Shown: positions 35,113-43,853 of the stretch, piece by piece
Layout: the number at the start of each line of letters is the position of its first letter
How positions within the stretch are numbered: position 1 is the stretch's first letter
Origin: Pyramidobacter sp. C12-8
GTDB lineage: Bacteria; Synergistota; Synergistia; Synergistales; Dethiosulfovibrionaceae
DNA: 64,000 bases
Direction of reading: 5' to 3'
Assembly: GCF_002007215.1 (NCBI RefSeq)
Contig: NZ_MUHX01000009.1
Location: forward strand, 31,583-95,582
Position numbers and translations under genes: made by a program
Notes under the pieces: model-generated
Seen by the model: only the letters and a program-made list of their open reading frames with translations
Told to the model about the DNA's origin: nothing
Databases searched by the model: none

Positions 35113-35709
35113 ATGAAAAAGTCTTTTGTTGCAATGCTGGCCGGTCTTGCCGTGGTGGCTCTGGCGGCGTCCGCGATGGCCGCCCCCGCGGTGGAAAAGC
35201 CGGGTGAGAGCGGCTTTGCCGAGATCTCCATCGGCGAAGAGAAGCAGGTCGGCCCCTACAACGTCGCCGCCGTGTACTTCCAGGCCGTCGATATGTATCC
35301 CGCCGGCAAGAATCCTTCCAAGGAAGAGTCCGACATGCACCTCGAGGCCGACATCCACCTGCAGCCCGAATACGCCGTGCAGTACGGCTTCGGCGCCGGC
35401 GACAACATCTGGCCCGCGTACCTGACCGTCAAGTACGAGATCCTCGACAAGAACAACAAGATCGTCATGTACGGTTCCTTCATGCCCATGAACGCCGATG
35501 ACGGCCCCCATTACGGCGCCAACATCAAGAAGGGCCTGAAGGTCGGCACCTACACGCTGCGCTTCACCATCGAGCCGCCCACGGATTATCTCCTCCACAC
35601 CGATCCCGAGACCGGCGTGCCGGCGAAGGAGAACGCCAAGGATTACTTCAAGACCTACACCTGCGATTTCAAATGGAAGTACACCGCTGAGCAGCTTCAG
35701 AATCAGTAA
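35113..35709 (+). CDS. P19/Tp34-type periplasmic iron-binding protein
   Basis: 198 residues. Signal peptide with cleavage after 'ASAMA', then the P19 domain (iron transport-associated, Ig-like). Metal-site elements: 'MHLEADIHL' (Glu and His), and a later His and Met in 'FMPMNADDGPHYG'. In Campylobacter and uropathogenic E. coli (FetP) it binds Cu and Fe ions and cooperates with the FTR1 permease. 'AAAGGAGGAAG' precedes the ATG, and high synthesis is likely. A hairpin follows the gene. Confidence 0.93.
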   Translation: MKKSFVAMLAGLAVVALAASAMAAPAVEKPGESGFAEISIGEEKQVGPYNVAAVYFQAVDMYPAGKNPSKEESDMHLEADIHLQPEYAVQYGFGAGDNIWPAYLTVKYEILDKNNKIVMYGSFMPMNADDGPHYGANIKKGLKVGTYTLRFTIEPPTDYLLHTDPETGVPAKENAKDYFKTYTCDFKWKYTAEQLQNQ

Positions 35710-35743
35710 AATCGAGGTATAAGCAAAAAAAGAAGTCGAGTAT

Positions 35744-35787
35744 GCGGGGAGCTGCGCTGCCGTAAGAGCAGAACAGCGCCCCGCTTT
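35744..35787 (+). terminator. Attenuator-like hairpin after the P19 gene
   Basis: GCGGGG-A-GCTG (35744-35754) pairs with CAGC-G-CCCCGC (35774-35784), followed by TTTGGCTGTTTATT. The T-run is imperfect, so it probably only reduces transcription into the downstream membrane genes. Confidence 0.5.
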
Positions 35788-35796
35788 GGCTGTTTA

Positions 35797-37083
35797 TTGA
35801 GAACGGGGGTCAGTCTCATTTTAAAATATCTTGTTGCGGTCACGGATCATCTCGCCTCCTTATCGTTTTTGACCGGCCTGATCCTCGGCTTCGCGACGCG
35901 GAGCCGAGAGAAAATCGGCCGTTCGATCGCCTGGGGTGGAATGGCGGCGGGGATCCTTCTCGGCTTTGTCGTTTTCGGCGTGCGCCTGTACGATCCCAAG
36001 GGCATGAATCTGCCCCTGACGCGGTTCAACCGCTGGGTCGTCGTCGCCGTCGCGGTTGTCGCGGCCGCGGCTCTTTTGTGGGCGCTGCTTTCGTCGCTGC
36101 CGCGCCGCGTCGAAGGCGCCTGGCGGACGCTGGGCGTCGTGCTGCTGGCGGCGCTGCTGGGCGTCGCCTTCATGTATCTGGCGCCGTCCGTGATCCAGTT
36201 CACTCAGGAGTTCGTCTATTTCGGCGAGAGCGGCTTCAGCACCAAGGCGCTGCTGCGCGCGATCGGCTTTGCCCTCGGTCTCGCGCTGTGCCTGCTGCTG
36301 GGCTTGAGTTCGTTCAAGGTCCATCGCGCTCTGGACGAGCGCGGCGGCATGGTGTTCCTCGGCGTCTCCGTGCTTTTCTTCTTCGTCGAATACGGCTTCA
36401 ACGCCGTCGCTTCGCTGCAGAGACTGAAGATGATCCCGCTCAGCGACCTCGTGTTCGAGATCATGGTCCTGGGCGACGAATATGAAAATTATTTCCTCTT
36501 CGCTCAGCTGCTGCTGGGGCTGGTCATGCTGCTGTGGGTGATCGCCACGCACCGGCGCCCCGAAGGGGAGTTCGCCAACCGCGCCCTGCTGCGCAAGGAA
36601 AAAGCCCGCCTGCGCACCTGCCGCCGCTGGTCGTGGAGCCTGTTCTCCTGGGCTCTGGCGGCGGCGCTGACGGTGACGGCGCTCCATTATTACGACACCA
36701 AGCCTCCGGCGGAAGTGCCGCCGGAAGCTTACGATCTCAGCGACGGCATCATTTCCATAGACCTGGGAAAGGTGTCCGACGGGCACCTGCACAAATTTTC
36801 CTACGTTACGCCGAACGGCTACGACGTGCGCTTTCTCGTCGTCAAAAAGCCCGTCGGCACGGCCTATGGCGTCGGCCTGGACGCCTGCGAGATCTGCGGC
36901 GTCGCCGGATATTTCGAACGCGGCGACGACGTGGTCTGCCGCCGCTGCGACGTGGTCATGAACAAGAACACGATCGGCTTCAAGGGAGGCTGCAATCCGA
37001 TTCCCTTCCCCTATGAGGTACGGGAAGGCCGGATCTCCATCGATGTCAGGGAGCTCGAGCGCCACGAACGGCGCTTCAGGTAG
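35797..37083 (+). CDS. Fe-S-containing membrane protein (DUF2318)
   Basis: 428 residues as drawn from TTG 35797. There is no ATG, and the best ribosome site ('GGGGGT') would suit an ATT codon at 35818, so the start is uncertain. About seven or eight transmembrane helices are followed by a periplasmic domain with Cys motifs 'DACEICGVAGY', 'VVCRRCDVVM' and 'GGCNPIPF', the DUF2318 signature thought to hold a metal centre. In p19/fet loci this protein is suspected of redox handling of iron (ferric to ferrous), which is not proven. Confidence 0.85.
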   Translation: MRTGVSLILKYLVAVTDHLASLSFLTGLILGFATRSREKIGRSIAWGGMAAGILLGFVVFGVRLYDPKGMNLPLTRFNRWVVVAVAVVAAAALLWALLSSLPRRVEGAWRTLGVVLLAALLGVAFMYLAPSVIQFTQEFVYFGESGFSTKALLRAIGFALGLALCLLLGLSSFKVHRALDERGGMVFLGVSVLFFFVEYGFNAVASLQRLKMIPLSDLVFEIMVLGDEYENYFLFAQLLLGLVMLLWVIATHRRPEGEFANRALLRKEKARLRTCRRWSWSLFSWALAAALTVTALHYYDTKPPAEVPPEAYDLSDGIISIDLGKVSDGHLHKFSYVTPNGYDVRFLVVKKPVGTAYGVGLDACEICGVAGYFERGDDVVCRRCDVVMNKNTIGFKGGCNPIPFPYEVREGRISIDVRELERHERRFR

Positions 37084-37098
37084 GAGGCGGGAGCGGAC

Positions 37099-38385
37099 AT
37101 GTTCTGGAGAATGATTTGGCGGACGCTTGCCCGCCAGAAGAGCAAGATGCTGATGATCGCTTTCACCGTCATCCTCGGCGTATCGTTGTCCACGGCGATG
37201 ATGAACGTCATGCTGGGCGTCGGCGACAAGGTCAACCGCGAGCTGAAAGTTTACGGCGCCAACATCACCGTGCGCCACAAGGACGCGGCGCTGATGAACG
37301 ATCTCTACGGTCTCAGCGAGGGACTGGGCGTCACCGACAAGTTCCTGTACGAAGAGGACGTGCTCAAGCTCAAGACGATCTTCTGGGGGTTCAACATCAT
37401 CGACTTCGCGCCGATGATCGACGGACGCGCCCGGGTCAACGGCGGCGAGGAAGTCCCGCTGTTGGGAGCCTGGGTGCAGAAACACGCCGTGCTGAACACC
37501 GGCGAGGAGATCGACACCGGTCTGCGCCCCTTGCGCAACTGGTGGCAGATCGACATGAAGGGCGACTGGCTCGGCGAAGACGACGACGGCTTCGTCATGG
37601 TCGGCGGCGCTCTGGCCGAACGGCTTCAAATCGGCGTCGGCGGCGAACTGACGCTGACGCATAACGGCGCGGCGAAGAAAGTGACCGTCAAGGGCATCTT
37701 CAACGACGGCGGCGCGGCCGACGGCCAGATCGTCGGCACGCTGAAAATGGTGCAGGAGCTCATGAGTCTGCCGGGCAAGGTCTCGCGCCTCGAAGTCTCG
37801 GCGCTGACCACGCCCGACAACGATCTGGCGCGAAAGGCCGCCCAGGATCCGCGCAGCCTCTCGCCCGAAGAGTACGAGACATGGTACTGTACGGCCTACG
37901 TCAGCGCCATCTGCCACCAGATCCAGGAAGTGGTGCGCGACGGCGTGGCCAAGCCCGTGCGTCAGGTGGCGGAGTCGGAGGGGACGATCCTCAACAAGAC
38001 GACGCTGCTGATGATCCTGATCACGATCCTCAGCTCCATCGGCTCGGCGCTGGCGATCTCCAACCTGATCACGGCCAGCGTGATCGAGCGCAGCCAGGAA
38101 CTGGGGCTGCTCAAGGCGCTCGGCGCCCATAACTATCAGATCGTGCTGCTGGTGCTGGTCGAGGTGATGATGACCAGCCTGTTCGGCGGCGCGCTGGGAT
38201 ATTTCCTCGGCATCGGCTTCGCGCAGATCATCGGCCAGACGGTCTTCGGCTCCTCCATCGAGATCGCGCGGCTGGTGATCGTGATCGTGGCCGTGATCCT
38301 GTTCTTCGTGACGCTGTTCGGCTCGATCCCGGCGATCCGTTACCTGCTGAACCTGAAACCGACGGAGGTCCTCCATGGTAAATAG
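37099..38385 (+). CDS. ABC transporter permease, FtsX/MacB type (1)
   Basis: 428 residues. N-terminal helix, a large extracytoplasmic MacB-like domain (about residues 40-290), then three helices with 'IERSQELGLLKALGAHNYQI', the usual cytoplasmic coupling loop. It corresponds to the first permease of the Campylobacter p19 locus. Start overlap: the next gene begins inside its 3' end (38375-38385). Confidence 0.9.
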   Translation: MFWRMIWRTLARQKSKMLMIAFTVILGVSLSTAMMNVMLGVGDKVNRELKVYGANITVRHKDAALMNDLYGLSEGLGVTDKFLYEEDVLKLKTIFWGFNIIDFAPMIDGRARVNGGEEVPLLGAWVQKHAVLNTGEEIDTGLRPLRNWWQIDMKGDWLGEDDDGFVMVGGALAERLQIGVGGELTLTHNGAAKKVTVKGIFNDGGAADGQIVGTLKMVQELMSLPGKVSRLEVSALTTPDNDLARKAAQDPRSLSPEEYETWYCTAYVSAICHQIQEVVRDGVAKPVRQVAESEGTILNKTTLLMILITILSSIGSALAISNLITASVIERSQELGLLKALGAHNYQIVLLVLVEVMMTSLFGGALGYFLGIGFAQIIGQTVFGSSIEIARLVIVIVAVILFFVTLFGSIPAIRYLLNLKPTEVLHGK

Positions 38386-39583
38386 AAGACGGAAAATGTA
38401 CCTCAAAATGGTGACGAGTTCGCTGATCCGGCGCGCCTCGCGGCTGATCATCGCCGTGCTGGCTATCGCGATCGGCGCCACCATCCTGTCGGGCCTGGTG
38501 ACGATCTACTATGACATCCCGCGTCAGTTGGGGCGCGAATTCCGCTCCTACGGCGCCAATCTGCTGCTGTTGCCCAAGGGCGACGCCCGCATCAGCCGCG
38601 AAGACCTCGAACGGGTGCGCGGCATCATCGGCTCCGACCGCATCGTCGGCATGGCGCCGTACCGTTACCAGACGGTGAAGATCAACGAGCAGCCCTACAT
38701 TATCGCCGGCACCGACCTGCCGCAGGCGAAGAAGAACAGTCCCTTCTGGTACGTGGAGGGAGACTGGGGCAGCGCCGCCGCGCCCGACCGGGTGATGGTC
38801 GGCAAGGAGATCGCCGAGACGCTGAATTTGTCCATCGGCGACACGTTCACCGTGCTGGGCGTCAAGTACGGCCGCCGCGCCGAAGCCTCCGGGCAGAACC
38901 TGTCGGCGGAAGAGAACCGCGTCCGCGACGAAGGCAAACAGAATTTCGCCAAGAAATTGACCGTCTGCGGCATCGTCACCACCGGCGGCGCCGAAGAGGG
39001 CTTCATCTTCGCCGACGTGGACATGCTCGACGGTCTGATCGGCGACAGCTTCCGAGGCGACGTGGTGGAGTGCAGCGTCGTGGCCGATTCGGAGCAGATG
39101 GAAGAACTGACCGCCGCCCTGGAGGCGGAGATGCCCGGCATCCAGCCGCGCGCCGTGCGCCGCCTCACTCAGGCGCAGGACATCGTGCTGGGCAAGCTGC
39201 AGGCGCTGGTGCTGCTGGTCACGGTAGTGGTGCTGATCATCACGATGATCTCGGTCTCCACCACGATGATGGCCATGGTCGCCGAACGCCGCCGCGAGAT
39301 CGCCCTCAAAAAAGCGCTCGGCGCCGAGAATCGCCTCGTCATGGGCGAGCTGCTCGGGGAAGGCGTGCTGCTGGGCTTTATCGGCAGCGTCGTCGGCGTG
39401 TTCCTCGGCTTCGAGTTCGCGCAGCGCGTCAGTTTGAACGTCTTCGGCCGGGCCATCGACTTCCAGTGGCCCATCATCCCCGTTACCATCGCGGTTTTCA
39501 TCGCGATCACCGTGCTCGCTTCGATCCTGCCGGTGCGCCGGGTAATGGACATTCATCCCGCGATCGTGCTCAGGGGGGAATAA
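38375..39583 (+). CDS. ABC transporter permease, FtsX/MacB type (2)
   Basis: 402 residues; ATG 38375 overlaps the previous gene by 11 bases and has 'GGAGG' 6 bases upstream. Same architecture as its neighbour: TM1, extracytoplasmic domain, then three helices with 'AERRREIALKKALGAENRL'. The two permeases probably form a heterodimer with the ATPase encoded next. FtsX/MacB-type proteins often transmit force or pump from the periplasm rather than import, so the role in iron uptake is indirect. Confidence 0.9.
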   Translation: MVNRRRKMYLKMVTSSLIRRASRLIIAVLAIAIGATILSGLVTIYYDIPRQLGREFRSYGANLLLLPKGDARISREDLERVRGIIGSDRIVGMAPYRYQTVKINEQPYIIAGTDLPQAKKNSPFWYVEGDWGSAAAPDRVMVGKEIAETLNLSIGDTFTVLGVKYGRRAEASGQNLSAEENRVRDEGKQNFAKKLTVCGIVTTGGAEEGFIFADVDMLDGLIGDSFRGDVVECSVVADSEQMEELTAALEAEMPGIQPRAVRRLTQAQDIVLGKLQALVLLVTVVVLIITMISVSTTMMAMVAERRREIALKKALGAENRLVMGELLGEGVLLGFIGSVVGVFLGFEFAQRVSLNVFGRAIDFQWPIIPVTIAVFIAITVLASILPVRRVMDIHPAIVLRGE

Positions 39584-39586
39584 AAA

Positions 39587-40279
39587 TTGGGTAAGATTCT
39601 CGAATTGAAAGATGTTTCCAAGATCTACGGCGACCTGCACGCCCTCTCGCATATCAACCTGACGGTGAACGAAGGCGAGTGGCTGTCCATCATGGGGCCT
39701 TCCGGCTCCGGCAAGACGACGATGCTGAACGTCATCGGCTGCATGGACACTCCCTCCGAGGGCGGCGTCGTCCTCGACGGCGCCGACATCAGCCGCGAGA
39801 GCGCCGCGAACCTGACGAAGATCCGCCGCGACAAGATCGGCCTGATCTTCCAGCAGTTTCACCTGATCAGTTATCTTTCCGCGCTCGAAAACGTCATGGT
39901 CGCCCAGTACTACCACAGCATGCCCGACGAGAAAGAAGCCATGGACGCTCTGGAAAAAGTCGGTCTGGGACAGCGCGCCCATCACCTGCCCACGCAGCTT
40001 TCCGGCGGCGAGCAGCAGCGCGTCTGCATCGCCCGCGCGCTGATCAACTCGCCCCGCATCCTGCTCGGCGACGAGCCGACGGGCAACCTCGACGAGGAGA
40101 ACGAACGCATCGTCGTGGACATCTTCCACCGCCTGCACGACGAGGGCGTGACGCTGATCGTCGTCACCCACGATCCCGAAGTCGGCGACGTGGCGCAGCG
40201 CAAGATCGTGCTGGAGCACGGCAAGATCGTTCAGGATATCGACCAGCGCGCCAGTTTCAGCGGCGTGCTGAGAGCGTAA
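39587..40279 (+). CDS. ABC transporter ATPase, LolD/MacB type (1)
   Basis: 230 residues from a TTG start (39587) with 'GGGGGGAA' upstream. Walker A 'GPSGSGKTTMLN', signature 'LSGGEQQRVCIARAL', Walker B 'ILLGDEPTGNLD' and H-loop 'VTHDPEVG' are intact. Drives the two FtsX-type permeases directly upstream. Confidence 0.92.
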   Translation: MGKILELKDVSKIYGDLHALSHINLTVNEGEWLSIMGPSGSGKTTMLNVIGCMDTPSEGGVVLDGADISRESAANLTKIRRDKIGLIFQQFHLISYLSALENVMVAQYYHSMPDEKEAMDALEKVGLGQRAHHLPTQLSGGEQQRVCIARALINSPRILLGDEPTGNLDEENERIVVDIFHRLHDEGVTLIVVTHDPEVGDVAQRKIVLEHGKIVQDIDQRASFSGVLRA

Positions 40280-40294
40280 AGGAGAGCGCGCATC

Positions 40295-40708
40295 GTGAAG
40301 AAAGCACTGATTTTGATCGCCGTCCTCGCCGTGATCGGCGGCGGCGTTTTCGCCATGAAAGACAGGATCTTCGGCGTTACGTACCGGGACGGCGTTTACG
40401 AGGGCGAGTATCAGGCCGACGACGGCGAAAACACCAAAGTGATCCTGACGCTCAAGGACAACAGGATCGTGGCCTGCGTTCTCGAAGCGCGCGACGCGCT
40501 GGGCAACGTCAAGGACGAAAATCACGGCAGGGACGGTTCGGCCGAGGATTTTCGCCAGGCGCAGCGCGCCGTGCGCGAGATGAAGAAGTATCCGGACATG
40601 CTGATCGAGGCGCAGGATGTGGACACGATGGACAGCATTTCCGGCGCGTCCGTTACCTACAAGGCCATGCAGATCGCCGTGCATGAAGCGCTGAGCAAAG
40701 CGAGGTAG
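40295..40708 (+). CDS. FMN-binding domain protein (probable ApbE flavinylation target)
   Basis: 137 residues from GTG 40295. An N-terminal hydrophobic anchor, then a short FMN-binding domain ending with 'SISGASVTYKAM', the SGA(S/T)xT motif to which ApbE attaches FMN covalently in RnfG/NqrC-like proteins. Exposed outside the inner membrane. Within an iron-uptake operon it could pass electrons to ferric iron; no ApbE gene is in the window. Not part of the classical six-gene p19 locus. Confidence 0.85.
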   Translation: MKKALILIAVLAVIGGGVFAMKDRIFGVTYRDGVYEGEYQADDGENTKVILTLKDNRIVACVLEARDALGNVKDENHGRDGSAEDFRQAQRAVREMKKYPDMLIEAQDVDTMDSISGASVTYKAMQIAVHEALSKAR

Positions 40709-40712
40709 AGCG

Positions 40713-41144
40713 ATGAGAACGTTGTTTGCCGTCGTGAACGCTCTGCTCGGACTGGTTCTTGCCCTGACGCCGTTCTGGCTGGCGCCGGTCTGTTCGCAGA
40801 TGGCGCCTCACGGCGGCCCGATGAAGTGTTACTATTCTGGACTGTTCATTGCGGGAATGGGCGCGGTCGTCGTTGTTCTGGCGCTGTTCGCCCTGCTGCG
40901 CCGCGGCCGCGGCTGGTTTGCGGTTCTGGCTTCGCTTGTCGCCGTTGCGGCGGCGGTGGCCTGTCTGCTCGTGCCCAACGGCGTGATCCCGCTGCGCGGC
41001 GCCGGCTGGGTCTGCGGTCTGTGCGGCGATCCGACGCACGCCTGCCGCGCCGTGACGATGCCGCTTGTGCGGAAAATCGCCGCCGCCATCGTCGCGCTGA
41101 ACGTCGTCTCGCTGATCCTGTCTTTCGTCAGGGGAGGGCGCTGA
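40713..41144 (+). CDS. DUF4418 family membrane protein
   Basis: 143 residues, four hydrophobic segments, with Cys residues clustered in 'GGPMKCYYSG' and in the C-terminal loop 'GLCGDPTHACRAVTMP'. The pattern fits the DUF4418 family, which is regularly found beside FtsX-type ABC transporters and DUF2318 proteins. No biochemical role is known. The conserved Cys and His suggest redox or metal contact. Starts 5 bases after the FMN-binding gene and ends 3 bases before the next permease. Confidence 0.8.
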   Translation: MRTLFAVVNALLGLVLALTPFWLAPVCSQMAPHGGPMKCYYSGLFIAGMGAVVVVLALFALLRRGRGWFAVLASLVAVAAAVACLLVPNGVIPLRGAGWVCGLCGDPTHACRAVTMPLVRKIAAAIVALNVVSLILSFVRGGR

Positions 41145-41146
41145 AG

Positions 41147-42355
41147 ATGGCGGGCGCACCCTTGAGCATGGCGGCCGTCGCGCGCAAAAACATCCGCCGC
41201 CGCCCCTGGCGGAGTTTCTGCCTTGTGCTCACGGTGCTGCTGTTCGCGTTCTTCCTGTACGCGGGCACGGTCCTGTCGATCAGTCTGTCCGGCGGCGCGC
41301 GCAGCACCGCCGACCGCCTCGGCGCCGACGTCATCGTCGTGCCGGCGGGGTACGATCCCCACATCGACAGCATCATCCTCTCGGGCAAGCCGTCGATGTT
41401 CTACCTGCCCAAGGACATCCTCGAGCGCCTGCGGGACGTGGAAGGGATCGACCGCATGTCGCCGCAGACTTTTCTGGCGACGCTGCACGCTTCCTGCTGC
41501 TCCTATCCGCTGCAGATCGTCGGCGTGGACTACGACAGCGACTTCATCGTGCGCCCGTGGCTGGAAGCGACGCTGGGGCGCGGCCTCAAAGACGGCGAGC
41601 TGATCGTCGGCTACCGCGTCAACGGCGAAGCGGGCGAGCGGCTGCATTTCTTCGGTGTCGATCTGCCCATCGCCGGAAGGCTGGAACAGACGGGCATGGG
41701 GTTCGATTCGACGGTTTTCGTGACGCGCAAAACGGTGACCGACCTGGCCAAGGCGGCGGAAAACATCTTCAAACATCCGCTCGCCAACGACGGCAGCCTC
41801 GTCTCGACGGTGATGGTCAAGCTGAAGCCGGGTTACGATTCGGTGAAGGTGGCGCAGGAGATCAACCGCCGCTTCGGCGACGACGATATTTTCGCGCTGT
41901 TCAGCAAGAAGTTCGTCAACAGCATCGCCTCTTCGCTGACGCTGGTCTCGTGGATGATCCGCGGCGGCATCGGTCTGGTCTGGCTGCTGGCGGTGATCGT
42001 CATCGCGCTGCTGTTCTCCGTGACCATGAACGAGCGCAAGGGCGAGATCGGCGTTCTGCGCGCCGTCGGCGCCAGCCGCGGCAAAATCCTTGCTCTGGCT
42101 CTGACCGAAGCGCTGCTGATCAGTTTTTACGGCGCCGTGCTGGGCACGTCTCTCGGCGCCGCGGCCGCAGCCGTCGTCAGCCCGGCGGTTTCGGAAGCGC
42201 TGAAGCTGCCGTTCCTTCTGCCGTCCTGGAGGGCGCTGATCCTGCTGGGCGTCGCGTCCGTGACGGTCTCCGTCCTTACGGGCGTGCTGAGCGCGCTGTT
42301 CTCGGCGCGCCGGGCCAGCCGCGCCGACATTTACGACACGTTGAGGGGGAACTGA
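41147..42355 (+). CDS. ABC transporter permease, FtsX/MacB type (3)
   Basis: 402 residues from ATG 41147, three bases after the DUF4418 stop. TM1, extracytoplasmic MacB-like domain, then three helices with 'NERKGEIGVLRAVGASRGKI' as coupling loop. It forms a second ABC unit with the ATPase encoded next, probably as a homodimer since only one permease is present in this second set. Confidence 0.9.
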   Translation: MAGAPLSMAAVARKNIRRRPWRSFCLVLTVLLFAFFLYAGTVLSISLSGGARSTADRLGADVIVVPAGYDPHIDSIILSGKPSMFYLPKDILERLRDVEGIDRMSPQTFLATLHASCCSYPLQIVGVDYDSDFIVRPWLEATLGRGLKDGELIVGYRVNGEAGERLHFFGVDLPIAGRLEQTGMGFDSTVFVTRKTVTDLAKAAENIFKHPLANDGSLVSTVMVKLKPGYDSVKVAQEINRRFGDDDIFALFSKKFVNSIASSLTLVSWMIRGGIGLVWLLAVIVIALLFSVTMNERKGEIGVLRAVGASRGKILALALTEALLISFYGAVLGTSLGAAAAAVVSPAVSEALKLPFLLPSWRALILLGVASVTVSVLTGVLSALFSARRASRADIYDTLRGN

Positions 42356-42356
42356 G

Positions 42357-43043
42357 ATGGCCGCCGTTTTGAATCTGAAAGACCTGTGCAAAGAGTATTC
42401 GCGCGGCGGCCGTCCGTTCTTCGCCGTGGACCATGTGTCGCTGACCGTCGCGAGCGGGGATTTCGTCAACGTCGTCGGCCGTTCCGGCAGCGGCAAATCG
42501 ACGCTGCTGAACCTGGCGGCGGGCATGCTGACGGCCACGTCCGGCTCGGTCGAACTGGACGGCGTCGGTCTGGCCGGCAAAAGCGACGCGGAACTGTCGC
42601 GGCTGCGCTGCGACAGGATCGGCTTCATCCCTCAGGGAGCGGCGGCGCTGCCCAATCTGACCGTGCTGGAGAACGTGATGCTGCCGTTCTGCCTTTACCC
42701 GCACGGCGGCGACGGCGAAGGCGCGGCCCGACTGCTGCTGGAACGCTTCGGCATCGGCGCGACGGCCGGTTCGTACCCGGGCGAGCTGTCCGGCGGCGAA
42801 CTGCGCCGGGCGCTGATCGCCCGCGCGCTGATCAACCGTCCCAAGCTGGTGATCGCCGACGAGCCGACGTCGGATCTCGACGTGGAATCCAGCCGCGGCA
42901 TCATGGAGGAATTCTCGCGCCTCAACGCCGAGGGCGTGACGCTGCTGATCGTCTCGCACGACCTCGACTCGCTGAAATACGGCAAGCGGGTCTGCACGAT
43001 GAGCGAAGGCAAGCTGCGCGAGGGCAATTTGTTCGAGGCGTAA
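42357..43043 (+). CDS. ABC transporter ATPase, LolD/MacB type (2)
   Basis: 228 residues. Walker A '[13 protein letters not shown]', signature 'LSGGELRRALIARAL', Walker B 'LVIADEPTSDLD' and H-loop 'VSHDLDSL' are intact. It sits one base after the preceding permease gene and closes the ten-gene iron locus. A strong terminator follows 35 bases later. Confidence 0.92.
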   Translation: MAAVLNLKDLCKEYSRGGRPFFAVDHVSLTVASGDFVNVVGRSGSGKSTLLNLAAGMLTATSGSVELDGVGLAGKSDAELSRLRCDRIGFIPQGAAALPNLTVLENVMLPFCLYPHGGDGEGAARLLLERFGIGATAGSYPGELSGGELRRALIARALINRPKLVIADEPTSDLDVESSRGIMEEFSRLNAEGVTLLIVSHDLDSLKYGKRVCTMSEGKLREGNLFEA

Positions 43044-43078
43044 ACGGGGACTGCGGGAAAATGGAACGCAAAACGAAA

Positions 43079-43125
43079 ACCGCGCGGACGAACGGAATTT
43101 TTCCCGTTCGTCCGCGCGGTTTTTT
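43079..43125. terminator. Strong terminator between convergent operons
   Basis: ACCGCGCGGACGAACGG (43079-43095), 8-base loop, perfect complement at 43104-43120, then TTTTTATT. A-rich sequence on the left makes it usable for the minus-strand fumarate reductase operon as well. Confidence 0.9.
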
Positions 43126-43148
43126 ATTCGCTTCTTTTTGATGCAGGC

Positions 43149-43853
43149 TCACGACCGCCTTCGCCAGACGGCGGCGGCGTTGCTGCGGGAGATCAGCTCG
43201 TCCACGGGGATGCCGGCCGGGCAGATGTCGCGGCAGGCCAGCGAGGTGCCGCAGCCGGCGTAATAATGTTTGACATATCGTTTCGCCGCTTCGGCGCGGT
43301 GGGGTTCGTCGCTCTCCTGATTGAACATGCGGTAGGCGCCGACGGCCGCCAGCGCGCCGGCGAAGCCGCCTCCGGCGGAAAAGTTCGGGCAGATCTCGAG
43401 GCAGCAGCCGCACATCAGGCAGCGGGCCGACTGGAAGCGCAGTTCGTGGGTCTTTTCGCGCGTCACGGCTTTGCCGGAGAGCCACAGATGGATTTTTTTC
43501 AGCTGTTCGAAGATGACGCCGCGGTCGACGACAAGATCGGCGACGAGCGGGAACTTGCTCAGCGGCTCGAGCGTGACCGTCCGTCCCAGAGGGCCGAGAA
43601 AGGCTTTGCAGGCCAGCATCGGCAGTCCGTTGACGCGCATGGCGCAGGCGCCGCACTTGCCGCAGGCGCAGCCGCATTCCCAGCGGACGGGCGGCGCTTC
43701 GCGGCCTTCCAGGTCGGTCAGCGGCGTGCGCGCGTTCAGCTCGCGCAGCGCGGCGGCGACGGACTCGGACTCGTCGCCTTCGTAGGCGAATTCCTGCCAG
43801 AAAACGTGCGCGCCGGGGCCGGCGGCGCGTCTGACGCGGATGACGAAGTTCAT
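43149..43853 (-). CDS. frdB: Fumarate reductase / succinate dehydrogenase iron-sulfur subunit
   Basis: 234 residues. The [2Fe-2S] motif is 'ECGCACGKCGACAMRVNG', and the [4Fe-4S] and [3Fe-4S] ligands are in 'CLMCGCCLEICPN' and 'CGTSLACRDICPAGI'. The start ATG (43853) overlaps the flavoprotein stop by four bases. It passes electrons between the membrane quinone site and the FAD subunit. Codons upstream of this ATG in the same frame belong to the antiparallel/shifted reading of the flavoprotein gene and are not real. Confidence 0.92.
   Translation of the reverse strand: MNFVIRVRRAAGPGAHVFWQEFAYEGDESESVAAALRELNARTPLTDLEGREAPPVRWECGCACGKCGACAMRVNGLPMLACKAFLGPLGRTVTLEPLSKFPLVADLVVDRGVIFEQLKKIHLWLSGKAVTREKTHELRFQSARCLMCGCCLEICPNFSAGGGFAGALAAVGAYRMFNQESDEPHRAEAAKRYVKHYYAGCGTSLACRDICPAGIPVDELISRSNAAAVWRRRS

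Noticed and set aside
35860..38484. Very long minus-strand open frame antiparallel to the iron-uptake genes, and similar ones at 38228-40684 and 50962-53541
   Set aside because: Their translations are His/Asp/Gly/Arg-rich without any family pattern. They are complementary-strand shadows of GC-rich genes with clear functions on the plus strand.
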